Shown here in pieces: positions 25,442 to 32,815 of a stretch of 64,000 nucleotides of DNA. The position numbers were made by a program, and so were the translations under genes. The stretch comes from Pelomonas paludis (lineage in GTDB: Bacteria; Pseudomonadota; Gammaproteobacteria; Burkholderiales; Burkholderiaceae_C): contig NZ_JBDPZD010000001.1 of the NCBI RefSeq assembly GCF_039872745.1, forward strand, positions 1,178,001-1,242,000, given 5' to 3'. The notes beneath the pieces are model-generated. The model made no database searches, was not told the DNA's origin, and worked only from the letters and a program-made list of their open reading frames with translations. Numbering within the stretch: the first letter of the stretch is position 1; the number at the start of each line of letters is the position of its first letter.

Positions 25442-26953
25442 CTAGCCTTCCCTCAGCCCCGGTGCCCCAGCGCGCCCCAACGCGCTATTGCCCCAGCACT
25501 GCTCGTAGGGCCAGCCGGTCAGTTCCTCCGCAATGGCGCGGGCCTCGGGCGGCACGTCCTCGATGCGGCCACCGGCCTTGATGCGGGCGATCTCGACGAG
25601 CAGTACCGCGTGGTTCTTACGGTCCAGCTTCATCTGCAGGCTGAAGTAGATGGCGCCCAGGGCCAGGCCGATCACGCCAAACACGAAGATGCCATTGATG
25701 GCCGCCACCGCTGTGGCGGGCTGGCTGCCTTGGCCGGACAGGAAGCCGAACTGCCCCAGCACCCAGCCCATGCAAAAGACGATGACCGAGCGGGTGATCT
25801 TGCCGGCAAAGGTCATGGCCCCGGCGTAAATGCCCTCGCGGCGCCGGCCGGTCAGCACTTCATCGACGTCGGCCAGGAAGGTGTAGACCGTCCAGGGGAT
25901 GTAGTACACGCCGCCCGTGCCGAGCCCGAAGACGGCCGTGATGGCAAAGAGCGCGATCACCGTCGTCTGCTGCGACCAGCCCAGGTAGTAGAGCCCGGTA
26001 TAGGCCAGCACGCTGCCGCCCACCACCAGCAAGGCCATGGCGTAAGGGCGGGCAAATCCAAACCGGATGCACAGGCCGATAAAGATCAGTGTGGAAATCA
26101 ACTGCATCACCGAGCTGAAACTGTTCAGATAGCCAACGGTGGCCTTGTCCTGCCCGAGCGAGAAGATGATGAAATAGGTGAATATCGAGGCGAACAGCCA
26201 TTCCGCCCCAAAACCCAGCAGATACATGCCCAGATGCTTGCGGAATATCCGCAGGCGGAAGGTGGACAGCATGTCGAGGCTGAGTTTCTTCAGTGCCGCC
26301 CCCAAACTGCCGGCGCGCTCCTGCACCACCTCGTGCACAGGCCGCTCCCAGGACATGAAATAGAGCGCCGCCATGGCGCCGCACATGATCAGGGCATAGA
26401 TGACGCCAGTCAGCAGGAAGGGCGTGCTTGATTCTTTGCTGTAGACCAGAAAGAGCTGTGCCGGGATGAAGGCCGCCAGGAAGTTGGCCACCTTGCCGAA
26501 CATGGCCTTGGCACCGGTGAGCTTGGAGCGCACCGCAAAATCGGTGGTCATTTCCGTCGCCAGGGTTTCATAGGGCACCATGATCGAGGTATAGACCAGC
26601 TCAAAGAGCGCATACATCGACAGGTAATACCAAAACCCAAAGCCATCGATCCACATCAGTGGATACAGCAATACCAGCGGAATCCCGGTCAGGATGAAAA
26701 ACCGGCGGCGCCCGAATTTGCGTCCGAGCCGGGTGTTGTAGAAGTTGTCGCTGATATACCCCATGATGGGGTTGCTGATCGCATCGAGGATGCTGGCGAC
26801 CGAGAAAATCGTTGCCGCTTCCACCACCGTCAGGCCGCAGAAGGTCGTGTAGAAATACAGCAGCCATGAGCCGGCGATGGCCAGCGCCCCGCTGCCCAGC
26901 AGGTTGGCGCTGCCGTAGCTCAGGGTGTGCTTGAGGGTGATCGGTCGGCTCAT
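25442..26953 (-). CDS. MFS sugar transporter, GPH (glycoside-cation symporter) type
   Basis: A 503-residue transporter with about 12 membrane helices. The GPH-type features are LLYFYTTFCGLTVVEAATIF followed by DAISNPIMGYISDN, then the loop TRLGRKFGRRRFFILTG, and PYETLATEMTTDFAVRSKL. It would import a disaccharide or glycoside with a cation. The start is uncertain: ATG at 26953 (AAGGCAG upstream) is preferred, with 27004 and 27031 also in frame. The stretch about 26100-26950 is visibly richer in A/T-ending codons than its neighbours, suggesting a different origin. It is first in the minus-strand series, upstream of the LacI gene. Confidence 0.88.
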   Translation of the reverse strand: MSRPITLKHTLSYGSANLLGSGALAIAGSWLLYFYTTFCGLTVVEAATIFSVASILDAISNPIMGYISDNFYNTRLGRKFGRRRFFILTGIPLVLLYPLMWIDGFGFWYYLSMYALFELVYTSIMVPYETLATEMTTDFAVRSKLTGAKAMFGKVANFLAAFIPAQLFLVYSKESSTPFLLTGVIYALIMCGAMAALYFMSWERPVHEVVQERAGSLGAALKKLSLDMLSTFRLRIFRKHLGMYLLGFGAEWLFASIFTYFIIFSLGQDKATVGYLNSFSSVMQLISTLIFIGLCIRFGFARPYAMALLVVGGSVLAYTGLYYLGWSQQTTVIALFAITAVFGLGTGGVYYIPWTVYTFLADVDEVLTGRRREGIYAGAMTFAGKITRSVIVFCMGWVLGQFGFLSGQGSQPATAVAAINGIFVFGVIGLALGAIYFSLQMKLDRKNHAVLLVEIARIKAGGRIEDVPPEARAIAEELTGWPYEQCWGNSALGRAGAPGLREG

Positions 26954-27091
26954 TGCGGGCTGCCTTGCTTGATTGTGGAAAGCTGTTCCATTTTTGATGG
27001 TCATGCGTTCCGTATGTTCTGAGTATCCCATTCACCAAGCCGCCGTGGGGCTCCGCACTTCCCCGGTGATCCAGCTTCTAGACTCCCGCCC

Positions 27092-27916
27092 ATGAACACC
27101 CCCTTGCTCACCCCCATTGCCTTCATCGGCGGCGGCAACATGGCCAGCGCCGTCATCGGCGGCCTGCTGCGCAGTGGCCAACTCCAGCCCAGCCAGGTCC
27201 TGGTTGTCGAACCCCACGCGCCGCAGCGCGACAAGCTGCGCGCGGACTTCGGCCTGGAGGCCCTCACAGCCGGCGACGAGCGCCTGGCCCAGGCTGCCTT
27301 GGTGGTCTGGGCCGTCAAGCCGCAGCTGTTTGGCGAGGCCGCCGCACCGCTGAAAGCCTGGGTGGGCGGCGCGCTGCACCTGTCGGTGATGGCCGGCATC
27401 ACCACCGCCAGCCTCAGCCGCGCCACCGGCAGCGCGCGCATCGTGCGCTCCATGCCCAACACGCCGGCCTTGATCGGGCAGGGCATTGCCGGCCTCTTTG
27501 CCTGCCCGGATGTGACGGCGGCCGAGCGCGCGGCCATCGAAGCCGTGCTGGCCCCCACCGGCCGCACGCTGTGGGTGGACCGCGAGGCCGATCTCGATGC
27601 CGTGACGGCCCTCTCGGGCTCGGGCCCGGCCTACTTCTTCCTGATGGTCGAGTCCATGATGGCCGCTGCCGTCGAAATGGGCCTCACTGCCGAGCAGGGC
27701 CGCCAGTTGTCCCTTGCCACCTGCGCCGGCGCGGCTGCCTTGGGCCTGGCTAGCCCCGAGAGCCCCACCGTGCTGCGTGAGCGCGTCACGTCCAAGGGCG
27801 GCACCACCTACGCGGCCATCACGGCCATGCAGGCCGATGGCGTGGACGTGGCCATCCGGCGGGCGGTGCTGGCAGCGCAGCGCCGGGCTGAGGAGCTTGG
27901 CAAGCAGTTCGAATGA
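27092..27916 (+). CDS. proC: Pyrroline-5-carboxylate reductase
   Basis: A 274-residue enzyme that reduces 1-pyrroline-5-carboxylate to L-proline, the last step of proline synthesis. The N-terminal dinucleotide-binding motif is IAFIGGGNMASAVIGGLL (residues 9-26). VVWAVKPQ and RSMPNTPALIGQG follow, and the C-terminal P5CR signature is RERVTSKGGTTYAAI (residues 230-244). Length is standard. It is divergent from the MFS transporter gene and shows no operon partner. Confidence 0.97.
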   Translation: MNTPLLTPIAFIGGGNMASAVIGGLLRSGQLQPSQVLVVEPHAPQRDKLRADFGLEALTAGDERLAQAALVVWAVKPQLFGEAAAPLKAWVGGALHLSVMAGITTASLSRATGSARIVRSMPNTPALIGQGIAGLFACPDVTAAERAAIEAVLAPTGRTLWVDREADLDAVTALSGSGPAYFFLMVESMMAAAVEMGLTAEQGRQLSLATCAGAAALGLASPESPTVLRERVTSKGGTTYAAITAMQADGVDVAIRRAVLAAQRRAEELGKQFE

Positions 27917-27972
27917 GGCAGGACTCCGAGCCCGTCAGTCGTGAAGCTGGCATCAAAAAAACACAATAAAAA

Positions 27973-27991
27973 CATAAGGTTACACCTTATG
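27973..27991. promoter_or_regulatory. Perfect palindrome, candidate enhancer site for the sigma-54 promoter
   Basis: CATAAGGT-TAC-ACCTTATG is a perfect 8-bp inverted repeat with a 3-base centre, in an unusually A/T-rich stretch. It lies about 80 bases upstream of the -24 element at 28070, a usual distance for an enhancer-binding activator of sigma-54. Confidence 0.55.
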
Positions 27992-28069
27992 AATTAGGGG
28001 TGACGGTGCGCCTGACAGCGGCGAATTGAGGCTGGTTGGAAATCCTTGTGAATCAGTGGCTTAGAGGGG

Positions 28070-28085
28070 TGGCGCATGTTTTGCT
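28070..28085 (+). promoter_or_regulatory. Sigma-54 (-24/-12) promoter of a PEP-CTERM gene
   Basis: TGGCGCATGTTTTGCT fits TGGCAC-R-N4-TTGCW at every position except one (G for A at the fifth base). Transcription would start near 28096, giving a leader of about 45 bases before the ATG at 28141. PEP-CTERM genes in other beta-proteobacteria are known to depend on RpoN with the PrsK/PrsR two-component system. Confidence 0.75.
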
Positions 28086-28140
28086 ATCCGACCCTGCCGG
28101 CCTCGAAGTTGCGGGGCCGCTAACTTCGGAGACCTCCCTC

Positions 28141-29142
28141 ATGAAATCCCCCCTTCTGCATCGCTGGGCTGTTGCCCTCGTCGCGGCGGCTGGCTTTGGC
28201 GCCTGCACCATCGCTTCGGCCTTCCCGATCGTGCTGACCCAAGCTGGCATCGACAAAGGCTTTTCGATCTCGACCGTGGTGTCCGGCATGGCCGGCGGTA
28301 CGCCGAGCTGCTGCTACGTACTGGGCAGCGCTGTCACGTCAGACGGCAAGATCCTGCTGAATAACGGTAATGACGGGCAGAACTACCTGTTCAACAACGC
28401 CGACAACCAGGTCAAGGCCAACGCGATCAGCTCTGCCAGCAATAACGGTGCCTTTCCGACGGCTATGGCAACGGCGAACGGCAAGACCTACGCCAGCGGC
28501 AGCAATCTGCGTTTGCTGAACAACGACGGGTCGACGCAAACCACCTACAGCGGCATCACGATGTACGCAGGCATGTGGACGAATCAGGCCAATCAGCACT
28601 TGGTCGGCGTTGGCTATGCAGACGGCGTCGGTTCGGGTCTGCTGGACGTCGACGTGAGCGGCGGGACGCCGGTGGCGCGTCTGATCAACGGCGCTGGCTC
28701 CGATGGCGTGACCGTGTCGCCCGATGGCTCGATCGTCTATACCAATGACGGCGCCTATCGCTTCAGCGATGGCGTGCAGATCGGCAGCTTCTTCGTTGGC
28801 GGTGCTGACGGCATGGGTGTCATCGCCAGCAACAACGATCTGAACGGCGACGTGGTGGTGAGCACCACGGACGGTCGCCTGATCCTGCTGGACGTTGACA
28901 ACAACTACGCCCAGACCGAGATTGCCAATGGTGGTGGCTACGGTGACTTTGCCAGCCCCGACTTCACCAACGGCACGCTGCTGTTCAGCTCCGGCGACAT
29001 GCTGATGCGCCTGAGCTGCGGCGCTGGCTGCGGTGTGGGTTCGGTCAACCCCGATCCGTCGGTGCCTGAGCCTGCCAGCCTGGCCCTGGTCGGCATCGCG
29101 CTGGTCGGCATGAGCTATCGCCGCGTCCGCAAGAACGCCTGA
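28141..29142 (+). CDS. PEP-CTERM sorting-domain protein with repeat-rich middle
   Basis: A 333-residue exported protein. The signal peptide spans about residues 1-27 (AAAGFGACTIASA). The body has recurring short motifs such as VTSDGKILLNN, VSPDGSIVYTNDG and VVVSTTDGRLILLD, resembling beta-propeller blades. The C-terminus has VPEP, a hydrophobic segment (LALVGIALVGM) and the basic end YRRVRKNA. The ATG at 28141 has GGAGAC 8 bases upstream; the frame is open earlier but overlaps the promoter. It carries four Cys in two places (SCCY; SCGAGCG), which is uncommon in this class. Exosortase processing is expected; the role is unknown. Confidence 0.87.
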   Translation: MKSPLLHRWAVALVAAAGFGACTIASAFPIVLTQAGIDKGFSISTVVSGMAGGTPSCCYVLGSAVTSDGKILLNNGNDGQNYLFNNADNQVKANAISSASNNGAFPTAMATANGKTYASGSNLRLLNNDGSTQTTYSGITMYAGMWTNQANQHLVGVGYADGVGSGLLDVDVSGGTPVARLINGAGSDGVTVSPDGSIVYTNDGAYRFSDGVQIGSFFVGGADGMGVIASNNDLNGDVVVSTTDGRLILLDVDNNYAQTEIANGGGYGDFASPDFTNGTLLFSSGDMLMRLSCGAGCGVGSVNPDPSVPEPASLALVGIALVGMSYRRVRKNA

Positions 29143-29162
29143 AGCTCGCTACGTAGTTGAAG

Positions 29163-29186
29163 CGGCCACCTTCGGGTGGCCGTTTT
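29163..29186 (+). terminator. Rho-independent terminator
   Basis: CGGCCACC-TTCG-GGTGGCCG followed by TTTT. It has an 8-bp GC stem with a stable tetraloop and lies 20 bases after the PEP-CTERM gene, before the convergent gshA. Confidence 0.85.
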
Positions 29187-29198
29187 CATTGGCAGGCC

Positions 29199-30701
29199 TC
29201 AAGCCTGCGTCGTCTGCGGATCCAGATAGCGCTGGCGGAAGCTCTCGAAGGGCTCGGTGTCGGTGGCCTCGATGCGGGCCTGCTCCAGCAGGGAATCGAG
29301 CGCCATGGCCTCGTAGCGGGCGCGCTGTTTTTCGCTGAAGGGCAGGGCCATCAGGTCGGCCAGGGTCTGGTCGGAGCGGCGGCGGATGAAGCGCACATAG
29401 CTGCCCTCGAACTCGCGGCCCATGGCGGCGAGGATGCGGGCCGAGGGCGTGAGGTCGGGGTGGGCCAGGCGCTGGCGTGCGGTCTCCAAGGCGGCGCGGT
29501 AGGCGGTGCTGGCGTGGGCGGCGTCGAGCGCGGCGGCTTGGACCTCGCAGGCGTCGAGCAGCTCACGGCCCCAGTCCTGCAGGCTGCGCTCCTGCCCACT
29601 CATGTGTTCGAGCATCAGGCCCGGCTCGCGGCCGCGGGCGGCCACGCGGTGCTGGTTGCGGCTGTTGGCGTCGATTTCCTCGGGCGTGTCGGGCGGGCTC
29701 TCGGCGTGAAGGCAGTGCAGCAGGAAGAGGTCGAGGAAACGGATGGTCTCGGCGCCGATGCCGACGGGCTCGAAGGGGTCGAGGTCCATCAGCCGCACCT
29801 CGACGTACTCGACCCCGCGCTCGCGCAGCGCGTGCAGTGGGCGCTCTCCGCTGCGGATGGTGCGCTTGGCGCGGATGGTGCCGTAGAACTCGTTCTCGAT
29901 CTGCAGCAGGCTGGTGGAGAGCTGGGCGTAGTCCCCGCCCGGCGTGCGGATGCCGATGGCCTCGTAGGCGGGATAGGGCCGTGTCAGCGCCTCCTGCAGC
30001 GAGTTGGCATAGCAGCGCAGGCTGTTGTAGCTGGGCCGGATGCTGGCCTGGGCATCGCTCTGGTAGCCCAGCGGGCCCATGCGCAGCGAGGTGGCATGTG
30101 GGCGGTGCAGGCTCTTGCCCAGGAAGGGCTGCAGGCCATGGTCACGGCCCTCGACAAAGCTGCCGCACAGCGCCGGGCTGGCGCCAAACAGGTACAGGAT
30201 CAGCCAGCCGTGCCGGCGGAAGTTGCGGATCAGGTCGAAGTAGCGCTCGCTGGAGACACCCGGCAGCGACCAGTTGTAGTGGATGCCCGAGATGGTCTGC
30301 ATGCGCCGGCCATAGCGCTGCCCGAGGCCCATGCGGTAGATGCTCTTGGCACGCCCCACATTGCTGGAGCCGTAGCGCCCGATGGGGATGGTCTCGTCGG
30401 CCGGCAGACCGCAGGGCATGGAGCCGACCCAGAGTCGCTCCTCACCCTGCTCGGTGAGTACGTGATAGACGGCCTGGTGGATCTCGGTCAGCTCTCGCAG
30501 GCAGGCTTCGACGCCGGCATGCACGCCGGTGATCAGCTCCAGCTGGGACTCGCTGTAGTCGGTGGTGATGTGCGGGTGGGTGAGCGCCGAACCCAGGGCC
30601 TGTGGGTGCGGGGTCAGGGCCAGCGCGCCGCTCGGGAGCACGCGCAGGCTTTCCTTCTCGATGCCTCGGCGGATGCCGAGCAGGTGTTCGGTTTCAGGCA
30701 T
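29199..30701 (-). CDS. gshA: Glutamate-cysteine ligase, GshA type
   Basis: A 500-residue enzyme that joins glutamate and cysteine with ATP, the first step of glutathione synthesis. Recognisable GshA motifs are LLGIRRGIEKESLRV (residues 7-21), TTDYSESQLELIT (residues 46-58), QTISGIHYNWSLP, VEYVEVRLMDLDPFEP and ENEFYGTIRAKR. Length is close to the E. coli enzyme (518). The start at 30701 gives the conserved N-terminus directly, although the ribosome site is weak. It stands between a terminator and the diguanylate cyclase pair. Confidence 0.96.
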   Translation of the reverse strand: MPETEHLLGIRRGIEKESLRVLPSGALALTPHPQALGSALTHPHITTDYSESQLELITGVHAGVEACLRELTEIHQAVYHVLTEQGEERLWVGSMPCGLPADETIPIGRYGSSNVGRAKSIYRMGLGQRYGRRMQTISGIHYNWSLPGVSSERYFDLIRNFRRHGWLILYLFGASPALCGSFVEGRDHGLQPFLGKSLHRPHATSLRMGPLGYQSDAQASIRPSYNSLRCYANSLQEALTRPYPAYEAIGIRTPGGDYAQLSTSLLQIENEFYGTIRAKRTIRSGERPLHALRERGVEYVEVRLMDLDPFEPVGIGAETIRFLDLFLLHCLHAESPPDTPEEIDANSRNQHRVAARGREPGLMLEHMSGQERSLQDWGRELLDACEVQAAALDAAHASTAYRAALETARQRLAHPDLTPSARILAAMGREFEGSYVRFIRRRSDQTLADLMALPFSEKQRARYEAMALDSLLEQARIEATDTEPFESFRQRYLDPQTTQA

Positions 30702-30808
30702 CCCGGCACGCTAGCAGACTCAGGCGACGCGGCCACGCAGGGTTTGTGCAGGCCCGACCCGGGGCGGGGGGATGGCCAAGGCGCTCTGCAGACTTCCTGC
30801 GACGCGTG

Positions 30809-32815
30809 CTAACCGAGGCTGACGCTCACCTCGACGTCTCCGCGTTGGCAGGCGGCCTCGAAGTCTTCGTTCGCCTCGCCCAGCACGGTGCCGGGCCGGG
30901 CCGTGATGATGCCCACGGCGCGGTAGCGGCCATCGGCCTTGGCCTTGTAGAGGGCCATGTCCACCCAGTTGACGGCCTGCTCCCAGCTCAGCTTCAAGGT
31001 GGGGTGCAGCGGGAAGCTGGCCCAGCCGAGCGAGGCCGTCACGGCCAGGGGGCCGGCCTCGGTGGCAATCGGACGGCTGCCGATGGCGCGCAGCAGGCGC
31101 TCGGCCAGGTGCTGGAGTGCGGCGGGGTCCAGCTCGGGCGCAAAGACCAGGAACTCCTCGCCGCCCCAGCGCACGACGAGGTCGCTGCCGCGCACCACCT
31201 GCTCGATGCGCCGCGCCGTCTCGATGATCACTGCGTCCCCGGCGGCGTGGCCGTGTTCGTCGTTGATGCGCTTGAAGTGGTCGAGGTCCAGCATCAGCAG
31301 CGCACCCTGGAATTCGCGCTCCGCGTGCCGCGCCATCACGGCCAGCAGGTGACGACGGTTGGAGAGATTGGTCAGCGGGTCGCGCTCGCTCTGGGTGCGA
31401 AGCGCGTGCTCGCTGGCCTGCAGCGCGCGCTGGGCGTGGCGGCTGCGCAGCAGGAAAGCGGCCGCCAATGCCAGCGTCAGCAGCACCAGCAGGCCCACGG
31501 CCAGGCCGATGCGCGCGGTGAGCTGGCGGTTGGCCAATTGCTGGTCCTGCAGGTCCACATCGCGCCCCAGCAGTTCAATGTGGCGCTGCTTGGCCTCGGT
31601 GTCGTACTGGTGCCGCAGCTCGCGCAGGCTGCTCTCGCGGGCGAGGTCGTCGGCCTTGTCGGCCAGCTCGATCTGCGCGTGATAGGCCGCCAGCGCCTCC
31701 TTGTAGCGCCCGAGCTCGGCCCAGGTGTCGGCCAGCTCGGCCTGCTCGCGCGAGCGGCGGACCAGGTCGTCGGGGTCCACGGGCAGGGCGGCCAGGTGGT
31801 CCAGCTGTGTGCGCGCGGCATCAAACTCGCGCAGCTTCAGGTGGGCCACGGCCAGGTTATGGCGCACACCGCGCTCGAAGCCGATGTCCTTGAAGCGCTG
31901 CAGCACCGGCAGGGCCAGCGCCCCCACGGCCAGTGCGTCGCGCGGGCGGCCCTGGTGCATCAGCACGTCCACCAGGTTGGCGCGCCACTGGGCCTGCAGG
32001 TGGGGCAGGTTCAGCGGCTCCAGCGATTCAAGTGCCGTCTCCAGCGCCGGCTGGGCGTTGGCGAAGTCCCCAGAGAGCCGCGCCAGGCGGTAGCGGATCA
32101 GATGCGACCGTGCGACCGAGAGCGCATCGCCCTGGGCCTCCGCATACATTGCCCCCAGCGTTTTGCGGGCGTCATCAAGCCGCCCTTGGTCGTGCTGGGC
32201 CACGGCGATCATGCCCAGCGTGGCGCTGGCCAGCGGGCTGTCCTTGGCTGCTTGCGCGAGCGCCAGGGCATGGCGCAGCAGGTCCTCGGCGGCTTGCGGG
32301 GCGGCGTGGGCCGACTGCTCGCGGGCCAGCAGGCGCAGTGCCGTCCAGGCGATGCGGTAGGGGCAGCCGGCACGCACGCTGCTCAGCTCCTCGCCGCGCC
32401 GGCAGGGCGGCTCCAGGGCCTCCAGCGCCTGGCGGGCGGGTGTGCCGGCCAGGCGGGACTGGCGCTCCAGGGCCTGGGCGCGCAACAGCCAGCCGGCCGC
32501 CTGGCCGTAGGGCCGCTGGGCCAGGGCCTCGGCAATGGCATTGGCCTGCGTGTAGTCAGCCTGGGCGAGCAGGATCTGGCCGCGCGCCAGCCACCAGGCC
32601 ACGGCGCGGCGTGGCGCGCTGCCGGACTCGGGCGGCCAGCGGCGCAGCAGCTCGGCCAAGGCCTCGTCGGGGTGGTCGTGGGCCTGCTGTACCAGCTGCG
32701 CGAGCTCGGCGTCCTCCGGCGTTTGCGCGTGGGCCGGCCGCGCTGCCAGCACCAGCAGCAGCGCAACCAGCAGGGCCCCGGCCAGGGCGAGCAGGTGGTC
32801 ACTGCGCCAGCGCAT
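30809..32815 (-). CDS. Diguanylate cyclase with periplasmic TPR-like sensor, copy 2
   Basis: A 668-residue membrane protein that would make cyclic di-GMP. A signal sequence (about residues 1-30) is followed by a roughly 390-residue periplasmic helical-repeat (TPR-like) domain, one membrane helix near residue 430 (LAVGLLVLLTLALAAAFLLR) and a GGDEF domain. The active site reads GGEEF near residue 550, and the inhibitory site RGSD lies five residues before it, so product inhibition is expected. The ATG at 32815 is preferred over 32821 because AAGGAGG is 6 bases before it. It overlaps its upstream paralogue by 17 bases. Confidence 0.9.
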   Translation of the reverse strand: MRWRSDHLLALAGALLVALLLVLAARPAHAQTPEDAELAQLVQQAHDHPDEALAELLRRWPPESGSAPRRAVAWWLARGQILLAQADYTQANAIAEALAQRPYGQAAGWLLRAQALERQSRLAGTPARQALEALEPPCRRGEELSSVRAGCPYRIAWTALRLLAREQSAHAAPQAAEDLLRHALALAQAAKDSPLASATLGMIAVAQHDQGRLDDARKTLGAMYAEAQGDALSVARSHLIRYRLARLSGDFANAQPALETALESLEPLNLPHLQAQWRANLVDVLMHQGRPRDALAVGALALPVLQRFKDIGFERGVRHNLAVAHLKLREFDAARTQLDHLAALPVDPDDLVRRSREQAELADTWAELGRYKEALAAYHAQIELADKADDLARESSLRELRHQYDTEAKQRHIELLGRDVDLQDQQLANRQLTARIGLAVGLLVLLTLALAAAFLLRSRHAQRALQASEHALRTQSERDPLTNLSNRRHLLAVMARHAEREFQGALLMLDLDHFKRINDEHGHAAGDAVIIETARRIEQVVRGSDLVVRWGGEEFLVFAPELDPAALQHLAERLLRAIGSRPIATEAGPLAVTASLGWASFPLHPTLKLSWEQAVNWVDMALYKAKADGRYRAVGIITARPGTVLGEANEDFEAACQRGDVEVSVSLG

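Noticed and set aside
28036..28140. N-terminal extension of the PEP-CTERM protein from 28036.
   Set aside because: It overlaps the sigma-54 promoter and lacks a ribosome site; GGAGAC precedes the ATG at 28141 and the signal peptide starts there.
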